A stretch of DNA of 64,000 nt from Flavobacterium sp. JAS (GCF_020991455.1 NZ_JAJMOX010000003.1:1-64000), one strand, 5' to 3'. Positions 44,767 to 54,381 are shown, counted from the stretch's first letter. The notes: generated by a model from the letters alone, not told the origin. Made by a program: numbers and translations.

Positions 44767-44805
44767 ATGTGCTCGAACACACTAAATTTGTGTTCTCGAG
44801 CACAT
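44767..44805 (-). terminator. terminator of the GH110 gene
   Basis: ATGTGCTCGAACACA and TGTGTTCTCGAGCACAT form a stem with a 2-nt bulge; on the minus strand a T-rich tract (TTTTTTATGTTTTTT) follows. It lies 66 bases past the GH110 stop. Each arm is itself nearly symmetrical around TCGA, so a protein-binding role is also possible. The rest of 44571-44871 shows no gene. Confidence 0.7.
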
Positions 44806-44871
44806 AAAATAAGACAAATCATTTTTTTGATTTAAATGTGATGTATATTCTTTGTAAACTGCAAAGAGAAT

Positions 44872-46731
44872 TTAATGCGATTTTGCTATTTCAACACTTA
44901 GTTCTGTATTCTTTAAGTTTAATTCTTTACGTTGCATTCCTTTCAAAAGAATGTTTTTTCCTAATACCTCTTTTCCGATTTTGTTTCCGCTAATTTCTAC
45001 GTTTTTACAAGCTTCAATTCTAAAATTGTATTTTTCAGGATACCAAGGCGTGAAAGCAAAACTGCGTTTTATAATGTTGTTCTTAAAACTTAATCCATCT
45101 ACAGAAACGGCATAAAGAATAGGGTAGTCTGATGGATTAAAACTATTGTTTTCGATTTTTATATTTTTATGAAAAGGCTGCAAGGCATTTGGCGCCGGAA
45201 TTTCAGGATAAATACTGATAATGGCTTCACAAAACTGATAATAAGAGGAATTACAAGGAAACCTAAATTCATTGTTTTTGATGGTAATGTCTTTTACGGC
45301 ACCACTTTCGAACCAATAATTAGCATCGCCGGCAATAAGAATTGCCGAACCGCTGGTTTCGAATACATTATTTTCGATAATTACTTTACCTGGAGTAGAG
45401 ATCAAATACCCGCGCGCTCTGTTGCTGCCTACAAAACAATTGGTAATAGTAGCATTTGGAGTCCAGCTTAAATTCTCTAGGACAAAATTGGCATCTAGGT
45501 TAGCTGGAATTTTATCTTTGAATCTGATGATAAAATGATCTACATCCAAAGGTTCAAAACTAGAAACCGTGCCATAAAACAATGTATTCATTTCTTTCTT
45601 CTGAATAAAACCAACTTTATCTCCAGCAACTGCCCATAATAATCCGTGAGACATATCTTGCCCAAAGTTGCATTTTACCGCATAGTCGTCTATTTTTTGC
45701 ATGACAGGCACATAAGTTCCGTGAATGTTGATAGGATCATCCATTAAGCCTTGTGCATCACAATTGTCTATTATGATTTCGCCTTTGCATCCCATAAAAT
45801 GCAATCCATCATCGTGACCACTGAGATAACGATTCTTATGCGGATTCGGGATCATATTTACGTTTCTCATTTCTATGTTTTCGCAGTATTGAGATAAAAT
45901 TCCCAATCCTGAAGTATGATAGACATTAATATTCTCGAGTTTGGTATTTTTACTATGAAATAAAAACATTCCGGCGTGATCACGAGTGCCGTGCCTTAGT
46001 ATAAGGAAATTTCCAACTTTTGGAGTTTTGGTAAATTTCCCTTCCATTAATACCAATCCAGGTTTTATCTCGCTATATTTTACATTTTTTAGATCCCCTT
46101 TTACACAACCATTATCACCAGTGTTTGCGGGAATGATGTGGTTTTTATCAAATTCAATTAGCCAGGAACCCTCAGATAGCGCCCAGTTTTCTTTTGCATT
46201 TTCACCCACAAAAGTCAATCCTTTTTCATGGATTTTGTATGGAGATTGAGCAATATCAATTTTCATTAAAATATGATTTTCATCGGCTTCAATAACTTCA
46301 CTTTCAGAAGTTAGCGTAACATCCCAATCAATATTTACATTTTTAATAGTGATGTTTTCTGCATTGTCTAAAGTAAAAGGCTGAATATGTTCATGATATA
46401 CAAAATCAGATTGTTGTGCATCAATCAAAATGTTTTTTTTCTCTTTGATAAGGATTGCTAATTTTCGAGTGTCGGCATCATAAGTATTACTCTCGTAATA
46501 GGTTCTGTAATATTTAGCATCCGGATAGAAATCATAGCGGCCTTTTGGAAAAATGATTTGTACCGATTCGTTCCCCAATCCTTCAATGAGCTGATTAACT
46601 TTTGCGGTTAAATTTTCTTTAGTATTGGGAATAATCCCATAATCTTTTACATTTATTTTTTTGACCTTATTTTGTGCAGTACAAATGGTTAAAAGAGATA
46701 ATAGGGTGTATGTTAAAAATATTTTTTTCAT
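44872..46731 (-). CDS. GH110 alpha-1,3-galactosidase
   Basis: GH110 enzymes remove terminal alpha-1,3-galactose, as in the blood-group B trisaccharide or the linear xenoantigen. The protein has a signal peptide (1-19), 619 residues and the right-handed beta-helix pattern of repeated short strands (AENITIKNVNIDWDV, NTKLENINVYHTSGLGILSQ, CENIEMRNVNMIPNPHKNRY). Acidic active-site clusters are SGHDDGLHFMG with Asp307-308 and LMDDPINIHGTY with Asp331-332, both characteristic of the family. The subclass (branched B only, or linear too) cannot be read. It follows the M1 peptidase gene by 120 bases that hold a strong stem-loop. Confidence 0.88.
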   Translation of the reverse strand: MKKIFLTYTLLSLLTICTAQNKVKKINVKDYGIIPNTKENLTAKVNQLIEGLGNESVQIIFPKGRYDFYPDAKYYRTYYESNTYDADTRKLAILIKEKKNILIDAQQSDFVYHEHIQPFTLDNAENITIKNVNIDWDVTLTSESEVIEADENHILMKIDIAQSPYKIHEKGLTFVGENAKENWALSEGSWLIEFDKNHIIPANTGDNGCVKGDLKNVKYSEIKPGLVLMEGKFTKTPKVGNFLILRHGTRDHAGMFLFHSKNTKLENINVYHTSGLGILSQYCENIEMRNVNMIPNPHKNRYLSGHDDGLHFMGCKGEIIIDNCDAQGLMDDPINIHGTYVPVMQKIDDYAVKCNFGQDMSHGLLWAVAGDKVGFIQKKEMNTLFYGTVSSFEPLDVDHFIIRFKDKIPANLDANFVLENLSWTPNATITNCFVGSNRARGYLISTPGKVIIENNVFETSGSAILIAGDANYWFESGAVKDITIKNNEFRFPCNSSYYQFCEAIISIYPEIPAPNALQPFHKNIKIENNSFNPSDYPILYAVSVDGLSFKNNIIKRSFAFTPWYPEKYNFRIEACKNVEISGNKIGKEVLGKNILLKGMQRKELNLKNTELSVEIAKSH

Positions 46732-46776
46732 TTTATTTATATGTTTATTTCTAAAATATTGGACGTGAAAAAAGTA

Positions 46777-46820
46777 ACGGAATATAACAAGGACTAAACT
46801 TAGTCTTTATTATATTCCGT
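46777..46820 (-). other. stem-loop ahead of the GH110 gene
   Basis: The arms 46777-46796 and 46801-46820 pair over 20 bases with one C-A mismatch and a 4-nt loop. A T-run follows on the minus strand after three bases. It lies 45 bases before the ATG, so it can end or attenuate the M60-M1 transcript. Confidence 0.8.
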
Positions 46821-46851
46821 ATGTGATATTAACAGCAAAGATTTTTGCTAA

Positions 46852-49032
46852 CTATTTTTGATTATTTAACCTTTTAATTAATGGTGTTACGTGTTTTTTA
46901 GTATCCTCGTCTAATGTAGATAATGCTTTGTCTGCCTCATCTGCAGAGTATTTTGATAATCCCGTTATTCCCGCAGCAATTACATTATAAGATTGGTTTT
47001 TAATACTTTCTTCCATTAGTCCTTTATAAGAAGCATCGCCAGTTCCGGCTAATTTTATAATCGCGGCAGCTCTGGCAGCTGTCTTTTTATCATTTTTGGC
47101 AATGTTAAGTAAAGATTTAATTGCAGCATCTTTGATTTGATTATCACTTAAATCAATTCCTTTGATACTCAGGATTCTTAAATCATCTTGTTGATCTTCA
47201 AGACCTGCCAAAAGTATCAATTGTGAATCATGACTTTTCTCTTTTGACGCAAATTTGATAGCTTCTATTCTGTTATAATAAGATGGAACATTTTTATATT
47301 GGAACAAATAATCCGCTACTTTTTTGTTTTCAATCACCTGACCAACTAAAATTTTATCAGGATCAAGATCAATAAAAGTTGGTTGTGCCGGTACATCAAA
47401 ACTGAAACTTTGTTCTCTTTGATCAATCAAAATGTCTTTTCTGATTTTAGTTCCGTTTACATAAAAATCAACTTTTAATGGTAAGCTAAAAGTCTGAATT
47501 GAGCTTGCCTGAGTTTGTTTTACTGCAATTGTAGCTTTTCCGTTTGCATATCCGTATTCGACATTCAAAATAGGATTTCCTCCCTGATAATACCATTGGT
47601 TAAAATACGGGCTCCAGTCTTTTCCGGTAACTTCTTCCATTGCCAAACGCAATTGGTGAGATTCACCTGATTTGTATGCATTTGTAGTTAAGTAACGATT
47701 TAACGATTTGAAAAACGCTTCGTCACCCATTTGATTTTTTGCCGCATACAATATAATAGAGCCTTTTGAGTAACTGATATTGTCAAACATATCTTCTTTG
47801 TCTTTGTAATAAAAGCGGGCTAATGGCGGGCTTACTCCATCTTTTGAAGAACGTAAACAGTTTTGTAATTTTTCATAACGAGATCTGTCCTCAGCATCTT
47901 GTCCGGCATCGTGACCGTGCCAAAGTACCTCACCAAAAGTGGCAAAAGATTCGTTCATTGTTAAGTTAGACCATGATTCAGCCGTTACATAATCTCCAAA
48001 CCATTGGTGAAAAAGTTCGTGAGCAATGGTGCTTTCCTGATTGTCATCTAATAATTCTCTTTCTGTTTTTTGTACATATTCACCATGCAAAGTAGCCGAT
48101 GTATTTTCCATTGCACCAGAAACGTAATCTCTGGCTACGACTTGAGAATATTTTACCCATGGATATTCTACACCCAACATTTTGCCGTAAAACTTCATCA
48201 TATCAGGAGTTTTTCCGAATATTTGTTTGGCATACGGCGCATATTTTGGCTCCAGATAGTAATTAACTTCTTTTCCGTTATAAGTATCTTTAAAAATTTT
48301 AAAATCTCCAACCGCCATCATAAACAAATATGGCGAATGTGGTACATCCATTTTCCAGGTATCGGTACGAGTTCCGTTTTTGTTAGCTTTTTGCGAAACT
48401 AATTTTCCATTTGATAACGAAACATATTTTGCATCAACTGTCATTGCAATTTCAGAAGTTGTTTTTTGGTTTGGTTTGTCAATCGTAGGAAACCATGCAG
48501 AAGAAGCTTCTGTCTCGCCTTGAGTCCAAATCTGGATTGGTTTGTCGTCTTTTCCGTCAGGATTTATAAAATACAATCCTTTTGCATCCGTAATAGCAGC
48601 ACTTCCTTTTGCTTTTAATTCATCAGGTTTTGCGGTATAATCGATGTAAATGATATACTTTTCAGAACCTTTATACTTTCTGTCCAGCGTAATAAAAACC
48701 TGTTCGTTGTCATACGTGTATTTTAAAGGTATCTTTTTAGCTCCCTGAATTATAGCAATTTCTTTAAAATCCATTCCTTTGGCGTCAAGCGTAAGAGCAT
48801 CAGTTTCGTAAAAATGCGGTTTTAAAGTCAGCCATTCTTTTCCGTACAAATAACGTTTTCCATAATCAAATGATACTTCGAGTTTTGTATGTAATAAGTC
48901 ATGAACTTTTAGTGGTGTAACTCTGTAAGTGGTGATGTCTTCCTTATTTTGATCCGCATTTTGCGCCTCAATATTTTGTCCCATTATGGCAACAAGACTT
49001 AAAAGGGTATATTTTAGCAATTGTTTATTCAT
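46852..49032 (-). CDS. M1 family aminopeptidase
   Basis: A signal peptide (about 1-23) leads a 726-residue gluzincin of the M1 family. The substrate-recognition motif is GAMEN (306-310), the zinc motif HELFH (338-342) and the third ligand Glu361 (TMNESFA). The C-terminal 150 residues are helical repeats (IKDAAIKSLLNIAKNDKKTA) in place of the longer ERAP-type domain. It trims N-terminal residues from peptides in the periplasm. Its place directly after an M60-like peptidase suggests it finishes glycopeptide breakdown. Confidence 0.9.
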   Translation of the reverse strand: MNKQLLKYTLLSLVAIMGQNIEAQNADQNKEDITTYRVTPLKVHDLLHTKLEVSFDYGKRYLYGKEWLTLKPHFYETDALTLDAKGMDFKEIAIIQGAKKIPLKYTYDNEQVFITLDRKYKGSEKYIIYIDYTAKPDELKAKGSAAITDAKGLYFINPDGKDDKPIQIWTQGETEASSAWFPTIDKPNQKTTSEIAMTVDAKYVSLSNGKLVSQKANKNGTRTDTWKMDVPHSPYLFMMAVGDFKIFKDTYNGKEVNYYLEPKYAPYAKQIFGKTPDMMKFYGKMLGVEYPWVKYSQVVARDYVSGAMENTSATLHGEYVQKTERELLDDNQESTIAHELFHQWFGDYVTAESWSNLTMNESFATFGEVLWHGHDAGQDAEDRSRYEKLQNCLRSSKDGVSPPLARFYYKDKEDMFDNISYSKGSIILYAAKNQMGDEAFFKSLNRYLTTNAYKSGESHQLRLAMEEVTGKDWSPYFNQWYYQGGNPILNVEYGYANGKATIAVKQTQASSIQTFSLPLKVDFYVNGTKIRKDILIDQREQSFSFDVPAQPTFIDLDPDKILVGQVIENKKVADYLFQYKNVPSYYNRIEAIKFASKEKSHDSQLILLAGLEDQQDDLRILSIKGIDLSDNQIKDAAIKSLLNIAKNDKKTAARAAAIIKLAGTGDASYKGLMEESIKNQSYNVIAAGITGLSKYSADEADKALSTLDEDTKKHVTPLIKRLNNQK

Positions 49033-49087
49033 TTTTTGTATTTATGGTTATCGGGTTTAGTATATTTTAAAACTTTAAATTTAAAAA

Positions 49088-50638
49088 TTAATCAGTTAAG
49101 GTAGTTATATCTAAAACTGGTTTTGGATAATTTTTCGATTTTATTTCTTTTTTACAATCCATTGCCATTTTTTCGGTCATATTGTATTGATATTTTCCGT
49201 AACAATCTCCTTCGAAATTGCCCACATAAAAGAATCCATAGGAATCAAAAAAGTCGGTTAAATCAACTTTACTGACTTCACATGCAGTTTTTATAAAATT
49301 GAGTTGGTAAACAGCCGGATTTTCATTGGCTTTTACTTTATTAGTATTGTTCGCTTGTTTTCTAAATGCTTCAAAAAGGTCTGGGTAAAAATCAGGATTC
49401 TTACCTGCTTTCTCGAAGTATAATTGCAGTTGCCAAAAAGGCACAAGCGGTTCAAAACTCCCACCCACTTTTAAATAACTTTCTTTTTTTTCGATAACTT
49501 TTTTTCTTGCAGAATCATAGTAGTTACCTTCTATAAGACGAGATTTAATCCCTAATGACTTGATAACATACATGGTGAAAACATTATTGCTTACTTCACA
49601 GAGTCCTCCCCAATTAAAATAGGGTTGGAGCTGATGTACATGACCGGTTTCGTGGCTAAATCCCCATGCCGGATCACCAGCTATTACTTTTGCCGGATCA
49701 AGTACCATTCCTAATGCATAACCTGATTTACCACCCATATAAGCTATTCCATCTTCGTCCCTAAACATATAGTAATTGTAGTTTACACGAGCCAATATCC
49801 TATTGTTTGGCACAAGATTGTATTTGATTAAACCCATAAGTCGATGTTGACGATGGATCAAAGTGTCATAACAATTTAGTAATTCTACCCCTTTGTTGTA
49901 AGCATATTTTTTTAAATCAGCTTTAGGATAAACGGTTTGAATATACTTTCCTCTGGCATCTATCATAGGATAAATAGTGTTGTCCAAAAGTTTATTCCAA
50001 TCTTCATTTTTTTGTTTTCCCGAATCAAAAAATCCATTTATTTGGGCATCAATAAAATGAATTTTAATTGCGTTTTCTTTTTTAGGTTCTTCAGAATAAT
50101 AATTAATGTAAGCCAAACCATCGAAGTCTTTAACCTCTATAATGTTTATACCATTTTTTAAAGGATATGTTTTTTTTTCAATTCCCCAATTAGGATCCTG
50201 ATCGGGCGCAATTCCTGCAGGCGGCTGTCTGTTCCAATTAGGTATAACTAAATCGACAGTTTTATTTTTTGCAATATTCTCTACCAGAACTACGTGTTTA
50301 CCTAAAGGTAAATAAATGCCAGTAATGTTTTCATATTTGCTGTAACCATCACCAATGGATAACTTTTTTCCTAAGGTTGTTGGCGATAAATAAGCTTTGT
50401 AAGTAGCTAATCTATAATTGAAATCATATTCACCCTTAAGCATTTGTATGGCTGCATCATGAATTTCTTTATTTTTAATCTTATCTAATTGTTCATATTT
50501 TATGCCCTTTTTTAATTTTGTAGCTAAATTATCTTTAAAAAAAGCTAAATCTTCTTTTAAGGAAACTGAGTCTATAGAACTTTGAGCATAATTATTAGAA
50601 AGGAAAAATAGAGTGCAAAGTAAAACCAGATGTTTCAT
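49088..50638 (-). CDS. M60-like (enhancin-type) metallopeptidase
   Basis: The 516-residue exported protein (signal peptide 1-18) has an N-terminal beta-sandwich (ENITGIYLPLGKHVVLVENI) and a catalytic domain with HETGH (329-333) and the gluzincin glutamate at 348 (GGLCEVSNN). The context AWGFSHETGHVHQLQPYFNW is typical of Pfam M60-like peptidases. Members from Bacteroides and Akkermansia cleave O-glycosylated, mucin-type proteins next to glycans. With GH109, GH110 and GH95 in the same locus, a mucin-like substrate is the best inference. It is followed after 55 bases by the M1 aminopeptidase. Confidence 0.85.
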   Translation of the reverse strand: MKHLVLLCTLFFLSNNYAQSSIDSVSLKEDLAFFKDNLATKLKKGIKYEQLDKIKNKEIHDAAIQMLKGEYDFNYRLATYKAYLSPTTLGKKLSIGDGYSKYENITGIYLPLGKHVVLVENIAKNKTVDLVIPNWNRQPPAGIAPDQDPNWGIEKKTYPLKNGINIIEVKDFDGLAYINYYSEEPKKENAIKIHFIDAQINGFFDSGKQKNEDWNKLLDNTIYPMIDARGKYIQTVYPKADLKKYAYNKGVELLNCYDTLIHRQHRLMGLIKYNLVPNNRILARVNYNYYMFRDEDGIAYMGGKSGYALGMVLDPAKVIAGDPAWGFSHETGHVHQLQPYFNWGGLCEVSNNVFTMYVIKSLGIKSRLIEGNYYDSARKKVIEKKESYLKVGGSFEPLVPFWQLQLYFEKAGKNPDFYPDLFEAFRKQANNTNKVKANENPAVYQLNFIKTACEVSKVDLTDFFDSYGFFYVGNFEGDCYGKYQYNMTEKMAMDCKKEIKSKNYPKPVLDITTLTD

Positions 50639-50729
50639 TTAGTGTAGGTTTTTATTAACTGTAGTTAATTTGGTTAGTAATCGATTCTATATTCAACTGT
50701 TGGGTGTAATTCGTAAAAAATAATATTTA

Positions 50730-50866
50730 AACACATAGAAACATAGATTTTATGTTTTTGAAAAAAAGTAAATCAAAAAGAAACTCGTTTCTCACACATA
50801 GCTATGTGTGTTAATGCAAGTGAAACGCCTTTTTTGAGTTCAATAATCCTATGTTTCTATGTGTTA
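50730..50866. repeat. nested palindromes between the DUF5107 and M60 genes
   Basis: The outer arms AACACATAGAAACATAG (50730-50746) and CTATGTTTCTATGTGTT (50850-50866) are exact complements. Inside lie GAAACTCGTTTC and the perfect 18-bp palindrome CACACATAGCTATGTGTG (50793-50810). No gene is present in this 267-bp gap. Confidence 0.8.
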
Positions 50867-50905
50867 AAATAATTACAACCAGCGGGTTCTATATTCAGTT
50901 GCTTC

Positions 50906-53900
50906 TTATAATTTTTCTATAATTCTAACCTCACCATCTTTTTCATCTGCAGTTAAAATATCCGATTGTTTTTTGGTGTAAACTTCTAATGACCATTGAA
51001 CAATCTTGTTTGTCGGATATAAATCTGCCTGACTTTTTAACCATTTTTCTGCTTCTTTTGCCGAAGAAGTTTTCTCGATCGCCCAAGCCGAAATCAATTG
51101 ATTTGCCGGCAGGAAATTCATAACTGTATTGTCAATTTTCGGATTAAAAGCAGTGATTTTTTGTAGTGATTGTTTTGCTTTTTCGGTATCATCAAGGTTT
51201 GTGTAACATTGATAATCCAGCCAATTTTCTAATCTTTCGTCAATATCAACATCATACGGTTTGCCTACGCCCAGATTTTGAGGCCATAATTTTGCATCGG
51301 CAATAAATTGTAATGCTTTTTTGTATTGCTTGTTTTTCATTTCGGCTACAGCCTGCATTAATTTAGCTTCATGATACAATTGACGTCCAATTGTTGCGCC
51401 TTCAAACGGAAGAATTTCCAACTTGGTTAAAAAAGCATCTGCGACAGCATATTTTTTATTTAGCAATAATGTTTTGGCATACAACATTCCCATTAAATAA
51501 TTTTCGGGATGTTTTTTATAAAAAGGTTCAGCAATTGCCAGCGCTTTGTCGTTTTGTTTTAAAGCGATATAATGTTCTGCCAGTAATTTAGGATATCTCC
51601 AACTTTGATTGTCCAGTTTAATTGCTTGTTGAAGGCTTGCAATTACCAATTGCGAATCGTCTTTGAACAAAGAAGCTTTAGCCGCATAAAAAGCCGGATC
51701 GTTTGGTTTTGCGCCACATTGCGTGAATAAGTCTTTTGCTTTTGAAAGATTATCACGATTCCATTCAACTAATCCTAAATGATATTTCAATTGCCATTGA
51801 TCATTTTTCTGGATCAGTTTTTCGAGAATAATTGCCGTTTCTCCACGGAATGGAAAGCTAGTTCCCGGTTGAATTTTAGATAAATCAACAGCTTTGTTTT
51901 CTAAAAATGTTTTCCAGTATATAATTTCGGCACTTGGAGCCGCTAGCGAAAAGACTTTAAGCGCTTCATCCTTGCGGCCCAGATGCTGATACCAAATTCC
52001 TAGTTCTAGATAGGTTTGTTCTGGCATTTCGTTTTGTATAAGTGATGTGAAATGCAGTTTTGTGGCTTCTGAATTTTCCCAAAGGAATCGTTCGAAACCA
52101 GCAAAATGATTTAAGGGATCAACAGTATTAATTTTATTTAAGGTTTCGGTTGCTTTCTCAGCATTGTTTTGCAGACGATAAAGTACCACCAAAACTTGTA
52201 AACCTTCGAGATTGTATTGATTGTTTAGCAAACTTTTCTCAGCATATTCAATCGCTTTTGCCTGATCGTTTTCACTAAAGTAAATTTTGCTCAAAGCGGT
52301 GTAAGCGGGACTGCGGAATTCAACACCAGCCGCAGCAATATCAAAACCGTCTTTTGCATCCATTATATTTCCTAAATACAGATTTGCAAGTCCGTAATAA
52401 TAATTGGCAGCAGGATCGTAAGTATCTATAGCTAATGCTTTACTTGCTGAAATTACAGCTTCTTTGTATTGCAATTTTCTAATTTGTAAAGAGGCCAAAG
52501 CAGATAGAGCAGGAGCATAGTTTGGATCTTTTTTAAGGCACATATTCAGGTTTTCTTCTGCTTTTACATAATCTTTAAAACTGATATAATTTTTTCCTTG
52601 CAGATATAGTCCATAAACCGAGTTGTTGTCGAAATCTTTAGGAACTTCTAATGGTCGAGCCAAATTGCCCTCTTCCGGAGCCGAATTCCAAACCAATTTA
52701 TTTTCGCCAAGTGTCAATCTTAATTTGTTTTCGTTAACCGAAATCTGAATCGAATCTTTGAATACTTGTAAGGTGTTTACCGAAATATCTTTAGAATAGA
52801 TTTTCTTATCGTTATCAAAAACTTCTAATTTTTCGTTTAGTTTTTGAAGCGGAGAAAAGTAGATTTTCAACCAGCCGTTTTCGTTTTTGACATTTACAGC
52901 TCCGTAATTATTGGCTTTTACAAAACCTTTAGTTTGTTTTACCGGAAACCAGTATTCTGTCCAGGAATCAGTTTGATAAGGCGCAAAAGAACGTTGTTTA
53001 AAAGGCGTTAAATTACTGCCTTCACTCGCCTGATTGAATAATCTTCCGCTTTGAACTTCTACATATTGTCCGTCAGTATCGGTCAATAATTTTTCCCAAA
53101 TCATACCTTGTTGAGACAATCCCCAGATCCATATTTTCTTGCCGGGTTTGTCATCGTGATTGCCATATCGTCCCATCCCGAAATCTTCGTCATGGTAATA
53201 TCCGCCAAAGAAATCATCGTATTTACCAAAAACGTGATACGATTTGTAACCGCCAAAATTATTGTTTTTATAGAAAGATAAATCTTTGCCGGTTTTTTTA
53301 TCAAGTGGCCACGGATTATGTTCGCCGTTGTGACCAATATAACTTTGTCCCGGATAAATAAATTGTAAATTTTCTGAAGCTTTTATACCGGTATTCATCC
53401 ACGTATAATAAGGTTGTTCTGCTTCGGTTGCGTTAAACCAAAATGAATTTGTAGTAAAATAAGCTTTGTCTTTTGGCAAATTGATATCCAATTTCCAAGA
53501 AGTACGTGTCAATAAATCCAAAACACCAATAACGCAACTTACACTTCCGTCAGGTCTTGTAATAGTTGTATAATCTACTGGAGTAGCGCAATTTGGCGTA
53601 TGCCCAATAATTCCGTAATTCCCTTCAACACCGCCGCTTGTCCACGGACCGCGCATGGCAATATCTCTAAATTTGATGACATGATTGTTGTAAATAAAAT
53701 CTTTTCCAGTTGATTTTTCTATAGCCGACCAAACTTTTCCGCCAATTTCAGGCAGAATCATTATTTTGATATAATCGTTTTCAAGTTCGATAACTTTCCA
53801 TTCTTTCTGCACCGGTTTATCTGTAAAACCATCAAAACGAAAATACGGATAGACTTTTGTATCTGGTTTAGGAATAGGATCAGGATCTGAAAACGGATAG

Positions 53901-54001
53901 GTCGTGAATACTTTTTTGTATTCTTTTATAGTGGGTTTATTTTGTGCGTTGGCAAACAGGCTTCCAAAGAGTAGAATTGATAAGAAAGGTTTAAGTTTCA
54001 T
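50906..54001 (-). CDS. large exported DUF5107-TPR protein
   Basis: A signal peptide (1-19) precedes a 1031-residue protein. The N-terminal part (about 40-330) is DUF5107-like, a beta-sandwich of mutarotase type: ENDYIKIMILPEIGGKVWSA, IEKSTGKDFIYNNHVIKFRD, IAMRGPWTSGGVEGNYGIIG. From about residue 470 to 1000 there are a dozen TPR-like helix pairs (SVYGLYLQGKNYISFKDYVK, LAIDTYDPAANYYYGLANLY). The fold of the first domain and its frequent company with glycosidases suggest a glycan-active or glycan-binding enzyme scaffold, but no activity is established to my knowledge. A 15-bp stem-loop sits 32 bases before the start. Confidence 0.75.
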   Translation of the reverse strand: MKLKPFLSILLFGSLFANAQNKPTIKEYKKVFTTYPFSDPDPIPKPDTKVYPYFRFDGFTDKPVQKEWKVIELENDYIKIMILPEIGGKVWSAIEKSTGKDFIYNNHVIKFRDIAMRGPWTSGGVEGNYGIIGHTPNCATPVDYTTITRPDGSVSCVIGVLDLLTRTSWKLDINLPKDKAYFTTNSFWFNATEAEQPYYTWMNTGIKASENLQFIYPGQSYIGHNGEHNPWPLDKKTGKDLSFYKNNNFGGYKSYHVFGKYDDFFGGYYHDEDFGMGRYGNHDDKPGKKIWIWGLSQQGMIWEKLLTDTDGQYVEVQSGRLFNQASEGSNLTPFKQRSFAPYQTDSWTEYWFPVKQTKGFVKANNYGAVNVKNENGWLKIYFSPLQKLNEKLEVFDNDKKIYSKDISVNTLQVFKDSIQISVNENKLRLTLGENKLVWNSAPEEGNLARPLEVPKDFDNNSVYGLYLQGKNYISFKDYVKAEENLNMCLKKDPNYAPALSALASLQIRKLQYKEAVISASKALAIDTYDPAANYYYGLANLYLGNIMDAKDGFDIAAAGVEFRSPAYTALSKIYFSENDQAKAIEYAEKSLLNNQYNLEGLQVLVVLYRLQNNAEKATETLNKINTVDPLNHFAGFERFLWENSEATKLHFTSLIQNEMPEQTYLELGIWYQHLGRKDEALKVFSLAAPSAEIIYWKTFLENKAVDLSKIQPGTSFPFRGETAIILEKLIQKNDQWQLKYHLGLVEWNRDNLSKAKDLFTQCGAKPNDPAFYAAKASLFKDDSQLVIASLQQAIKLDNQSWRYPKLLAEHYIALKQNDKALAIAEPFYKKHPENYLMGMLYAKTLLLNKKYAVADAFLTKLEILPFEGATIGRQLYHEAKLMQAVAEMKNKQYKKALQFIADAKLWPQNLGVGKPYDVDIDERLENWLDYQCYTNLDDTEKAKQSLQKITAFNPKIDNTVMNFLPANQLISAWAIEKTSSAKEAEKWLKSQADLYPTNKIVQWSLEVYTKKQSDILTADEKDGEVRIIEKL

Positions 54002-54033
54002 ACTGGAGCTATTTTGTGGTTATTTGGTTAGTT

Positions 54034-54072
54034 AATTTGGTTGCTTTTTTTGAATTTAAAAGCAACCAAATT
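54034..54072 (-). other. stem-loop ahead of the DUF5107-TPR gene
   Basis: AATTTGGTTGCTTTT (54034-54048) pairs perfectly with AAAAGCAACCAAATT (54058-54072), 32 bases before the ATG and with no T-run behind it. Confidence 0.75.
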
Positions 54073-54098
54073 TAGTTTTTGTATTAATCATTTTTTTT

Positions 54099-54176
54099 AG
54101 GAGCTAATCCCGCTATCCGTTTCAATCTTTTGTTTCATTTCATTACACAAAAGGATTTCCACTTCTATCGGGGCTA
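54099..54176. repeat. interspersed element, copy 2 (GAGCTAATCCCGCTATCCGTT type)
   Basis: The first 19 bases and the last 12 bases match the copy at 11114-11194; the centre differs (TTTCATTTCATTAC in place of GTCCGCCGCAACGG). It lies in the 380-bp gap between the DUF6067-like and DUF5107 genes. Confidence 0.75.
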
Positions 54177-54217
54177 GGGCAATCATTTTCATGATAATAT
54201 TTTCGTAATCAAAACCC

Positions 54218-54327
54218 AATCTTGTCATTTCGAGGAACGAGAAATCCTCGCAAGAAACTCCGTTCCAACATTCTTTAATCTTTGTCGAGCTACTTGCGGA
54301 GATTTCTCGTTCCTCGAAATGACAAAT
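54218..54327. repeat. long inverted repeat, family copy 3
   Basis: TTGTCATTTCGAGGAACGAG on the left pairs with CTCGTTCCTCGAAATGACAA on the right; the loop contains AATCTTTGTCGAGCTACTTG. It is the same family as 5441-5551 and 12345-12455. No gene lies in the gap. Confidence 0.75.
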
Positions 54328-54381
54328 ACAACCGAAAATTGGATTTTAATCTGTGTTAATTTGTGAAATTCGTGTTATTTA

